Assembly: GCA_023431215.1 (NCBI GenBank)
Contig: JAEYXR010000079.1
Location: forward strand, 1 to 9,140
Direction: 5' to 3'
From: Bacillota bacterium
GTDB lineage: Bacteria > Bacillota > Clostridia > Oscillospirales > Ruminococcaceae
Length of the DNA stretch: 9,140 nt
Shown: piece after piece, positions 1 to 6,464 of the stretch
Layout of the letters: each line of letters opens with the position of its first letter
Numbering within the stretch: position 1 is the stretch's first letter
Position numbers and translations under genes: made by a program
The notes under the pieces: model-generated
Databases searched by the model: none
The model's input: only the letters and a program-made list of their open reading frames with translations
Told to the model about the DNA's origin: nothing

Positions 1-324
1 TTAATTCTAAGGGAAGTAGGCAGTGCCGGACGAGAACTTTTTGACAGTCTTATTACCACCCACGGGCTTGACATCACCCCTGCATGGGAAAGCATCAGTA
101 CCCAGGCAATTCTCCGTGCTGTTCAGGCAAATTTGGGTGTATCCGTTTTGCCTTATCTTTTGGTGAAAGACGCCTTAGACCGTAAAGAAGTATCTCAATT
201 TCATATTCAGGACATTTGCCTCATTAGAAACTTTTCTTTGATTTATCATTGCAATAAGTTTTTGACTAAAAGCGCCACGGATTTTATCTCCTTGTGGCTA
301 AAAGAAAACACCCCAAGCAATTAA
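1..324 (+). CDS. LysR-type transcriptional regulator, C-terminal fragment (5' end outside window)
   Basis: The reading frame is open from the first base, giving 107 residues, and stops at TAA 322-324. The piece matches the second half of a LysR effector-binding domain: an REVGSAGRELF segment, then PAWESISTQAI followed by the V-x-LGVSVLP strand-turn region, and a closing RNFSLIYHCNKFLTKSA segment. This pattern is typical of CysL/YwfK-like clostridial LysR proteins. The N-terminal helix-turn-helix lies left of the window, so neither DNA-binding specificity nor the target can be read. The gene is convergent with the nucleoside operon. LysR regulators usually sit divergent from their target, so I do not infer that it controls this operon. 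Its last seven codons and stop codon lie inside the terminator hairpin. The effector is unknown. Confidence 0.85.
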   Translation, partial: LILREVGSAGRELFDSLITTHGLDITPAWESISTQAILRAVQANLGVSVLPYLLVKDALDRKEVSQFHIQDICLIRNFSLIYHCNKFLTKSATDFISLWLKENTPSN

Positions 325-350
325 AATTGCTTGGGGTGTTTTCTTTTAGC
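297..350. terminator. Bidirectional intrinsic terminator between LysR gene and the nucleoside operon
   Basis: Bases 297-322 and 325-350 are perfect reverse complements, so the arms are 26 bp around a 2-base centre; in RNA the loop would open to about 6 bases. The core CACCCCAAGCAAT is flanked by A-rich sequence on the left and TGTTTTCTTTT on the right, so transcripts from either strand end in a U-rich run after the stem. On the plus strand it would end the LysR transcript; on the minus strand it lies about 80 bp past the rbsK stop and would end the nucleoside operon. The LysR stop codon falls at the loop. Confidence 0.9.
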
Positions 351-429
351 ATCTCCGCCAAACCCATTACTGCTTTGCTTTTCAGCAATCTTGGCATTGA
401 ATAGCCAACCTAAGATTCTATCATTTAGC

Positions 430-1332
430 TTACGCATCTAAAATCAGGTTGCTGTTTTTGACCTCTTCCAACATAGGAATTGAGCTGCTCGCTCCCTTAC
501 GGGAAACCGCAATAGACGATGCCACAGAAGCAAGGCGCAATGCCTCCTGTGAGGAGTGGCCTTGTACAATGCTGCTAATGAAGTACCCTGTAAAGGTATC
601 TCCTGCCGCAGTAGTATCTACCACCGGAACACGATAAATACCATGGGAGAATAGTTGCTCTCCATCCCAATAGCGAACCCCTTTCTTCCCTAAGGTCAGC
701 ACAAATTTAGAAGCAGGAAATTTCTTAACCAAGCTGCCAATCAGCTTATCCTGTTCTTCTTCGCCGCAAAGATCAGCAGCTTCAATCTCGTTAAGAATAA
801 AATAATCTATATATTCCAATGGCATTGCAAGAATTTCATTATTCAAAGGCGAAGGATTTAAGACAATAATCATACCCTTGTCATGTGCTTTTTTAACAAT
901 ATACTGCAGGTTGCTTATTTCATTTTGCAAAAGAATATAGTCGCCGTTCTCAAAACAGGCAAGTGTATTGTCTATTTGTTCTATGGTAATGGTTTGATTG
1001 GCTCCCCCATAAAGCAAAATACAGTTTTGACCCTTTTTGTCTATCTGTATAATGGCATGCCCTGTTACAACATCCGGATTTTTGCTGATATGTTTTATGT
1101 TGACTCGGTTTTTAAGTAGTTCTTTGCATAATATTTCTCCATCTTCTTCTCCTACTGCTCCTGCATGATATACTTCTGCTCCGGCGCGCGCCAAGGCAAT
1201 GGATTGATTCAGGCCTTTTCCGCCACAAAAAATTTGACGAGAATTGGAGGAAAGCGTTTCACCGGGGCGCACAAAATGCTCCACTTGATATACATAATCC
1301 AAATTGAGCGAACCAAAATTTAACAGCTTCAT
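430..1332 (-). CDS. rbsK: Ribokinase (PfkB family)
   Basis: This 300-residue protein has the usual ribokinase length (about 300-310). It phosphorylates D-ribose to ribose 5-phosphate with ATP in the cytoplasm. Visible signatures are the N-terminal sugar-binding strand with N10 and D12, the first PfkB motif GGKGLN at 37-42, E138 in LLQNE, the NPSP and NEIEA segments near 159-185, and the second PfkB motif DTTAAGD at 239-245, with D245 as the catalytic base. The C-terminal VSRKGASSSIP is characteristic of true ribokinases rather than fructokinases. ATG at 1332 is preceded by AAGGAGA (1347-1341) with 8 bases of spacing. It is the last gene of the operon, 29 bp after the M20 hydrolase, and its natural substrate here is ribose released by RihB. 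Deoxyribose kinase activity is possible and not distinguishable by eye. Confidence 0.93.
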   Translation of the reverse strand: MKLLNFGSLNLDYVYQVEHFVRPGETLSSNSRQIFCGGKGLNQSIALARAGAEVYHAGAVGEEDGEILCKELLKNRVNIKHISKNPDVVTGHAIIQIDKKGQNCILLYGGANQTITIEQIDNTLACFENGDYILLQNEISNLQYIVKKAHDKGMIIVLNPSPLNNEILAMPLEYIDYFILNEIEAADLCGEEEQDKLIGSLVKKFPASKFVLTLGKKGVRYWDGEQLFSHGIYRVPVVDTTAAGDTFTGYFISSIVQGHSSQEALRLASVASSIAVSRKGASSSIPMLEEVKNSNLILDA

Positions 1333-1361
1333 AACGCAAGTCTCCTTATTTTTTGTGGGAA

Positions 1362-2507
1362 TTATTGATTGCTTAAAAAATGATATAAACTCTCAATTGC
1401 CTTAAAATATGCCTCAACACACACATATTCATTGGGTTTGTGCGCCTGCTCACTGTTTCCCGGTCCAAACAAAACACATGGTAGCATTTTATCAAGAAGT
1501 AGCAAAGATGCATCACTAAAGAAGCCTGTTCCTACCAGCTTGGGAGGAGTTCCCTGTACCTTTTCCACAGCATCAGAGAGCTCTTTAACCAAAACTTCAT
1601 CCGAGGATACCTCAACAGGAATACGGTGATTGAGAACTTGATGCTCTATGCGCACTTCTGCATACCGTTCTTCTATTTTCTGCTTCGCCTGTTCAAAAAA
1701 CTTAAGTGCATTTTCTCCCGGTACTGTACGTACATCCAAGGTCATTATGCACCTGTCAGGTACTACATTGGCCTTAACCCCGCTTTTTATCTGTGTCAGT
1801 GTACAGGAGGAGCCGTTGAAGTAGCTATTGCCCTTATTACCGCTTATCAGGCGGCTGCAATCCAAATAGAGCTCAAGTGCTATCTGTGCAGCATTGAGCC
1901 CCTGTTCCGGATATGCCCCATGAGAGGTTTTGCCATAAACAGTAATTTTTAGCCATAAAGCACCTTTTGATGCAACACCAATTTGTCCTCCTGTAGGTTC
2001 AGCAATCAGAACTGCTTTGATCTCCTTCATAATACCTGCTGACAGCAGATCCTGCGCACCCAACCCCTGGCTTTCCTCATCGGCTGTAGCTGCAAACATA
2101 ATGTCGTGTTTGGGTACAAACTTTTGCCGCAAAAGCAATAGAAACGCATACAGCAAAGCACATAGCCCGCTTTTCATATCGCTGGCACCACGTCCGTATA
2201 GCTTGCCATTTTGCAGCGTTGCTTTGTCGGGCGGCATTTTCCATTCCTCTGCCGAGCCAAAGGGTACCGTATCCAGATGTCCATTGAGCAGTAGTGCCTG
2301 CCCCGGAGAGTGCCCGGCAAGGCGCGCCGTTACATTTGCACGCTGCGGCGCAAAAGAATGCACCTGCGCCGGGCATCCGTTGCTTTTCAAGGTGGCGGCA
2401 ATATACTCTGCCAGTTCCTTTTCGTTTCCATCCGGATTGACTGTTACAAACTCTATTGTCTCCATCAGAAGCTTTAGCGCTTCCGTTTTATCCTTTTCTG
2501 TCAGCAT
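1362..2507 (-). CDS. M20-family metallohydrolase (ArgE/DapE/CPG2-like amidohydrolase), copy A
   Basis: A 381-residue zinc-dependent amidohydrolase that would cleave an amide bond on a small molecule in the cytoplasm. Counting from ATG 2507, the metal-site residues are all present: H77 and D79 in GHLDT, bridging D110 in GRGASDMKSG, catalytic E144 and metal-binding E145 in ADEES, E170 in AEPT, and H356 in AHKPNE. H196 in TSHGAYP marks the dimerization domain, which spans roughly residues 175-290. No signal peptide is seen. The best reading is a deacetylase, deacylase or dipeptidase of the ArgE/DapE group; true DapE or ArgE function is unlikely in this operon. The frame extends to a GTG at 2516, but that codon is part of the Shine-Dalgarno AGGTGG (2518-2513) that sits 5 bases before ATG 2507, so I chose the ATG. 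The substrate cannot be read from sequence. Confidence 0.88.
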   Translation of the reverse strand: MLTEKDKTEALKLLMETIEFVTVNPDGNEKELAEYIAATLKSNGCPAQVHSFAPQRANVTARLAGHSPGQALLLNGHLDTVPFGSAEEWKMPPDKATLQNGKLYGRGASDMKSGLCALLYAFLLLLRQKFVPKHDIMFAATADEESQGLGAQDLLSAGIMKEIKAVLIAEPTGGQIGVASKGALWLKITVYGKTSHGAYPEQGLNAAQIALELYLDCSRLISGNKGNSYFNGSSCTLTQIKSGVKANVVPDRCIMTLDVRTVPGENALKFFEQAKQKIEERYAEVRIEHQVLNHRIPVEVSSDEVLVKELSDAVEKVQGTPPKLVGTGFFSDASLLLLDKMLPCVLFGPGNSEQAHKPNEYVCVEAYFKAIESLYHFLSNQ

Positions 2508-2512
2508 CTCTG

Positions 2513-2518
2513 CCACCT
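2513..2518 (-). promoter_or_regulatory. Ribosome binding site deciding the start of M20 hydrolase A
   Basis: On the minus strand AGGTGG (2518-2513) lies 5 bases before ATG 2507. The upstream in-frame GTG at 2516-2514 is inside this motif and has no ribosome binding site of its own at a useful distance. The site starts 2 bp after the stop of the preceding gene, which suggests translational coupling. Confidence 0.65.
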
Positions 2519-2519
2519 G

Positions 2520-3269
2520 TTATTCAGTTTTACTGGTCAAATAGTCCATTAGGCCCTTCCAAAGTTCATTGTAATATTCCCAATGAACAAACTCCGGCGG
2601 TCCCCAGTGGGGGGCACAGTCAGAAGTAAACACCGCAGATTTTCCTTTTCCAAAGCTTCCTACCGCAATGAGAGGGTCGCCGCAGATGGTGACCAGCACC
2701 TCTCCCTGAGGAGTTGCTTTGGTTTTGTTGTACCCCAAAAATGCCGGCCATTTTTCCGGTAAGTTTTTAATTGCCTCATGATTGCTTACATTAACAGGCA
2801 CAACTCCCTCCGGATGTTCGGCTCGGTCATCAATATCCAGACATTGTACCGGCAAAATTTCCTGAATGGCGGTCTGCCCATAACGTGCCTTTGCATCTAT
2901 GCCGCTAAAAGACATGTATCCGCCTACCATCAAAAAGGCACCACCCTGTTCAACATATTCTTTTATCAGCTGGCAACGGTTGGGCCTACATATGCTTTTA
3001 GAAAAAGTATCAGGGGGCAATAGTAATGTGTTGGAACCGATGTCGGACAACACCACACAATCATATTCCTTCAACTCCTCCATTGTAAAGGGGAAGTTTG
3101 TGGGAGCCAGATGGTTTGGCATAAAGTCTACCTCATATCCCGCTTTTTCCAGCGCTGTGCGAATAAACTCTATCCCCTCCTCATAAACAGAGGTGTAAAA
3201 TGTATCAAAACCTTTTACATGGGTGGTGTAGCTCATCCAGCTTTCTCCGGCTATCAATACTTTTTTCAT
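2520..3269 (-). CDS. Class I glutamine amidotransferase-like protein (PF07090 / STM3548-like), no catalytic Cys
   Basis: This 249-residue protein resembles the putative glutamine amidotransferase family (STM3548-like, Pfam PF07090), whose biochemical role is not established. Family marks are the N-terminal KKVLIAGESW strand, the THVKGFDTF segment (16-24), VVLSDIGSNTLLLPP (72-86), the glycine turn MVGGYMSFSG (114-123), DDRAEHPEGV (147-156), the FLGYNK stretch (177-182), and a C-terminal FTSDCAPHWGPP (214-225). Where classical GATases carry the nucleophilic Cys in a G-x-C-x-G elbow, this protein has Y118-M119-S120, so glutaminase activity is not expected; S120 or H/D residues elsewhere may act instead. 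ATG 3269 has a strong AAGGAGG (3284-3278) with 8 bases of spacing, and the site overlaps the stop of the preceding gene. It lies between the two M20 hydrolases, so it may act on the same substrate or bind its product. Confidence 0.8.
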   Translation of the reverse strand: MKKVLIAGESWMSYTTHVKGFDTFYTSVYEEGIEFIRTALEKAGYEVDFMPNHLAPTNFPFTMEELKEYDCVVLSDIGSNTLLLPPDTFSKSICRPNRCQLIKEYVEQGGAFLMVGGYMSFSGIDAKARYGQTAIQEILPVQCLDIDDRAEHPEGVVPVNVSNHEAIKNLPEKWPAFLGYNKTKATPQGEVLVTICGDPLIAVGSFGKGKSAVFTSDCAPHWGPPEFVHWEYYNELWKGLMDYLTSKTE

Positions 3270-3282
3270 TCTATAATCCTCC

Positions 3283-4557
3283 TTATTCTTTTGAGCACCA
3301 TTCCAAAATCAATTGAGCATATACCAAAATAGCATTTAAATATTGCTCTAACTCTAGATATTCATTAGCAGCATGGCATTGTGCCTGGCGACCGGGCCCA
3401 AATTGAAGGGTAGGGCATTGTGCTATGTTCTTCCATACACGAGAATCACACCCGGCCGGCGAACCTACTATCCTTAAATTTTCCCCTGTGGCGGTTTGAT
3501 AGGCATTGCAAAAAGCAGCTACAAAATCGTGTTCCAGTTCCATTTCAAAAGCCCCGCCCGCCTGATAAATAGTAATTTGCGGCTTGTTGTTTTTTAGCCA
3601 GTCGTCACCTTCACAGCAGCGATATATGGCTTCAGTGTATTCTCTTATCACCTGGCCATGGGTCATTTGCACCGGCAAATAATGTACACAGGTTTTAAAA
3701 CAGCAATAATCCGCCACTGTGGAACCGGCAGAGCCCCCTTCTATCACACCAACATTGGAAGTTGGCGCAGGAAGCAGGGTGTGTTTATAGGTCATGAGCC
3801 ATTTATGTTCCAGCTCATCTATGGCCGCCATCAGTTTTACTGCCTTTTCTATTGCACTTACGCCCAGCCACTTTGATCCGGAATGAACTGCTTTTCCCTT
3901 AATTTCTACCTTGAAAAAGATAAAGCCCATATGTGCGGCAATCAGCTCCTTATCGGTAGGCTCGCATACCACAACAGCATCTGCTTTTTGTCCATTCATT
4001 GCCGCCGCAATAGAACCGTTGCCGCCTCCCTCTTCATCTACAACCGAGGTGATGATTACCTTACCAGGCAGCTCAATTCCAGCATCTTTGAGCAGTTGAA
4101 CTGCCATAGCCGAAGCCATAAGCCCACCCTTCATATCACAAACCCCAAGGCCATACATTTTACCCTCCCTTATGGTAGGTGTATGCGGTGGTGTTTCCCA
4201 TGCTGACAAATTGCCCGCCGGCATGGTGTCAACGTGTCCATTAAATAGTATAGATTGGCCGGGGCCGCCCTCAAATGTGGCATAGACATTGTAACGACCA
4301 TCATAATTGTGCCCTGGGTTTCCTTCCTGATGCTGCGACAAGGACCGTTGAATCACCTCTTCGGTCAGCTGGTCCTCCACAATAGTATCGGCTCCCATTT
4401 GACGAAACAGCTTTGACAAATATTCCTGACCTTTTGCTTCCATCCCACCGTCTATGCCGTGGCCCAGGTCATGAGTATCTATCGCTGTCAGCTCAGCAAG
4501 TCTTTGGATATAAGTATCCTTATTTGCTTCCAAAGCTACTTTTAAACGATTAATCAC
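3283..4557 (-). CDS. M20-family metallohydrolase (ArgE/YlmB-like amidohydrolase), copy B
   Basis: A 424-residue member of the M20 di-zinc amidohydrolases, clearly different in sequence from copy A in the same operon. Predicted active-site residues are H108 and D110 in FNGHVDT, D141 in GVCDMKGG, E175 and the preceding acidic pair in VVDEEGGG (E175/E176), E199 in VCEPT, and H395 in QCHAANEY. H225 in AVHSG belongs to the lid/dimerization domain (about 205-325). The N-terminal extension (residues 1-100) is longer than in copy A. Length and motif spacing resemble the ArgE-like group that includes YlmB, the formylaminopyrimidine deformylase of bacilli; this is a resemblance, not a function call. 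Translation begins at a GTG (4557-4555) preceded by GGGGTGA (4568-4562) with 4 bases of spacing; the next Met is at residue 39, too late to be the start. The rihB stop is 12 bp upstream. Confidence 0.87.
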   Translation of the reverse strand: MINRLKVALEANKDTYIQRLAELTAIDTHDLGHGIDGGMEAKGQEYLSKLFRQMGADTIVEDQLTEEVIQRSLSQHQEGNPGHNYDGRYNVYATFEGGPGQSILFNGHVDTMPAGNLSAWETPPHTPTIREGKMYGLGVCDMKGGLMASAMAVQLLKDAGIELPGKVIITSVVDEEGGGNGSIAAAMNGQKADAVVVCEPTDKELIAAHMGFIFFKVEIKGKAVHSGSKWLGVSAIEKAVKLMAAIDELEHKWLMTYKHTLLPAPTSNVGVIEGGSAGSTVADYCCFKTCVHYLPVQMTHGQVIREYTEAIYRCCEGDDWLKNNKPQITIYQAGGAFEMELEHDFVAAFCNAYQTATGENLRIVGSPAGCDSRVWKNIAQCPTLQFGPGRQAQCHAANEYLELEQYLNAILVYAQLILEWCSKE

Positions 4558-4569
4558 AAAATCACCCCA

Positions 4570-5505
4570 TTATTGATACAGACGTATGCATTCCTCAACA
4601 ATATTCCAAAACTTTTCTTGATCAAGTTTTACGCAAACCTTGGAGTTCGGCTCGCATTTTTGGGTATTGAAGTAATCGCATAAAGTGCGGCCATAGCATT
4701 TCTCACTTCTTATTTCAACTTCTGTATACATTTCCTTGGTCTCTATGCAGGTAGGGTCAATTAAATAAGCAATGCAAGTTGGGTCGTGGAGTGGGCCGCC
4801 GGGCCAACCAAATACTTTTTTCTGTGTTGCACAGAAAAAGTGCATTAAATCAGCAAACAGTTTAGCTGCAGGAGTGCCTATCTTCTCCATCCGGCTGACA
4901 ATTTCAGGATAACACAAAGCCTGTCTGGTCAGGTCAAGACCCATCATCGTTACGGGTCTTTGGGATGTAAACACCACATAGGCAGCTTCTGCATCCGCAA
5001 GAATATTAAATTCTGCAGCCGGTGTAACATTGCCCAACTGATAAGCCCCGCCCATTAAAACAAATTCCTTAATTTTTTCAACTATCTTGGGCTCCCGACG
5101 CATGGCCATGGCAACATTGGTCATGGGCCCGGTAATTACCACGGTAATGTCTCCATTGGAGGCCATCAATGTTTCAATGATATAGTCAACAGCATGCTGC
5201 GCTTCCAGCTTTTTGGTAAGAGGCTCAAACACCGGTCCGTCCAGTCCGGTTTCTCCGTGAATATCATCTGCTATCACCTGCTTTTGACGCACCATTGGTA
5301 TACTGCATCCTGCATAAACCGGAATATCGATACCCAGATACTGACAGACATTTAACGCATTGCGTGCGGTTTTTTCAAGGGTCTGGTTACCTGCCACCAC
5401 CGTAATACCCAAAAGTTTTAGGGAGGGATGCTTTGCAGCCATCATAATGGCTACTGCATCATCATGGCCAGGGTCACAGTCTAAAATAATTTTTCTTTTT
5501 TCCAT
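4570..5505 (-). CDS. rihB: Pyrimidine-type ribonucleoside hydrolase (RihB-like, IUNH family)
   Basis: A 311-residue calcium-dependent nucleoside hydrolase that cleaves the N-glycosidic bond of ribonucleosides to free base plus ribose in the cytoplasm. The calcium and catalytic motif DCDPGHDD is at 9-16 (D11, D15, D16), N40 follows in AGNQT, and the ribose-binding segment AAEFNI is at 163-168 (E165, N167). H83 in IHGETGLDGP and H240-D241 in PLHDPTC match the two active-site histidines (about 82 and 239) of the E. coli pyrimidine enzymes RihA/RihB. Several stretches, such as the N-terminal KRKIILDCDPGHDDA and the HGETGLDGPVFEPLT region, match E. coli RihB as I remember it, so cytidine and uridine are the likely substrates. 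ATG 5505 follows the nupQ stop by one base; its site TAGGAGA (5520-5514) lies within the last nupQ codons, which indicates coupled translation. Confidence 0.93.
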   Translation of the reverse strand: MEKRKIILDCDPGHDDAVAIMMAAKHPSLKLLGITVVAGNQTLEKTARNALNVCQYLGIDIPVYAGCSIPMVRQKQVIADDIHGETGLDGPVFEPLTKKLEAQHAVDYIIETLMASNGDITVVITGPMTNVAMAMRREPKIVEKIKEFVLMGGAYQLGNVTPAAEFNILADAEAAYVVFTSQRPVTMMGLDLTRQALCYPEIVSRMEKIGTPAAKLFADLMHFFCATQKKVFGWPGGPLHDPTCIAYLIDPTCIETKEMYTEVEIRSEKCYGRTLCDYFNTQKCEPNSKVCVKLDQEKFWNIVEECIRLYQ

Positions 5506-5506
5506 T

Positions 5507-6448
5507 TTATGTATCTCCTATTCCTACAAGTGAGCTTTTTGCTTTTTGCTCTTTTACGGCTTTGCGCCACAACGAAATAGTAAGGACCGCAATGGTTATA
5601 ATGTAAGGCATCATCAATACAAACTGAGAAGGCCAACCATAGGCTTGCAGCCTTCCGCCAATAGAATCGGTAAAGCCGAACAACAGGCAGCCAACCCAGG
5701 CAAAAACAGGATTAGCGCCGCCAAAAAACATTGCGGCAACGCCCATAAACCCTCTGCCATTGGTCATATTTTCGGTAAACATTTGAGAATAACCAATAGA
5801 AAGATGTGCGCCGGCCATACCGCCCAAAAGTCCTGAAATTATCATAACCTGGTACTTCATGCGGTTGACATTGATGCCTGCTGTTTCGGCAGCCATGGGG
5901 AAACGCCCCACCGAGCGCAGCCTAAGTCCCCACACGGTGCGGTATAATACAAAGCTTAACAAAAACACCATCACAATGCCCATGATCTCCATCATAGACC
6001 AGTTGTTAAACAGGCCGTTGAGGTATTTGCTGTTATCAAACAGCGGAATATTCAGTTTGGGAATTGCCACAATTTTAGGGTCGGTAAAGCTACCTGTGGT
6101 ATGTAAAAACTGCTTGATTCCAAACTTGGTAATAGCCAAGGCAAAGATGTTGATTGCCGTACCGATGGCGCAAATATCTGCCTTATATTTTATGTGTGCC
6201 ACCGCCATAATCAGTGCGATCAGCACCCCGGACAGCATTGAAACCAGCAGAGCAAGTATCCAGCTACCGGTATAAAAACTGATGCACACTGCGGTGAATG
6301 CGCCTGTGAGCATAATACCTTCCGTACCAATATTGATGATGTCAGCCTGCTGTGTGATGACAGCAGCCAGCGCTGCAAACAAAATAGGAGTTGCTGCACG
6401 GATAGTCGCATAGATAAGAGAAAAATCAAAAATTGCGCTTAGTTCCAT
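5507..6448 (-). CDS. nupQ: Nucleoside ABC transporter permease (NupQ/YufQ-like)
   Basis: A 313-residue integral membrane permease of the BPD_transp_2 family. It pairs with NupP to form the channel of a nucleoside importer. About eight to nine hydrophobic helices are visible, for example residues 19-33, 46-60, 63-85, 95-110, 152-170, 200-220, 234-260 and 277-294. The family motif ADIINIGTEGIMLTGA (35-50) marks nucleoside-type permeases, and the polar segment GLRLRSVGRFPMAAETAG (174-191) is the expected cytoplasmic loop that contacts the ATPase. ATG 6448 is preceded by AAAGGAG (6465-6459), which overlaps the nupP stop; the gap between the genes is 16 bp. Its final codons also supply the ribosome binding site for rihB. 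The exact substrate (purine, pyrimidine or modified nucleoside) cannot be read from this subunit. Confidence 0.92.
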   Translation of the reverse strand: MELSAIFDFSLIYATIRAATPILFAALAAVITQQADIINIGTEGIMLTGAFTAVCISFYTGSWILALLVSMLSGVLIALIMAVAHIKYKADICAIGTAINIFALAITKFGIKQFLHTTGSFTDPKIVAIPKLNIPLFDNSKYLNGLFNNWSMMEIMGIVMVFLLSFVLYRTVWGLRLRSVGRFPMAAETAGINVNRMKYQVMIISGLLGGMAGAHLSIGYSQMFTENMTNGRGFMGVAAMFFGGANPVFAWVGCLLFGFTDSIGGRLQAYGWPSQFVLMMPYIITIAVLTISLWRKAVKEQKAKSSLVGIGDT

Positions 6449-6464
6449 GTTTTAGCCACTCCTT

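Noticed and set aside
133..324. Short plus-strand ORF of 63 codons starting at ATG 133
   Set aside because: It is the in-frame C-terminal part of the LysR gene that is open from base 1; not a separate gene.
391..408. Small hairpin (TTGGC, 8-base loop, GCCAA) between rbsK and the terminator
   Set aside because: Only 5 bp and no U-run on either strand; the 297-350 element explains termination. Nothing else was seen in 351-429.
1626..1952. 108-codon plus-strand ORF antisense to M20 copy A
   Set aside because: No family resemblance; mirror of a well-supported coding region.
2017..2544. 175-codon plus-strand ORF antisense to M20 copy A
   Set aside because: Low-complexity Ser/Ala/Pro-rich translation with no recognisable family, lying entirely opposite a gene with full catalytic motifs.
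5859..6275. 138-codon plus-strand ORF antisense to nupQ
   Set aside because: Its hydrophobic stretches mirror the membrane-helix codons of nupQ on the other strand; no independent ribosome site or family match.
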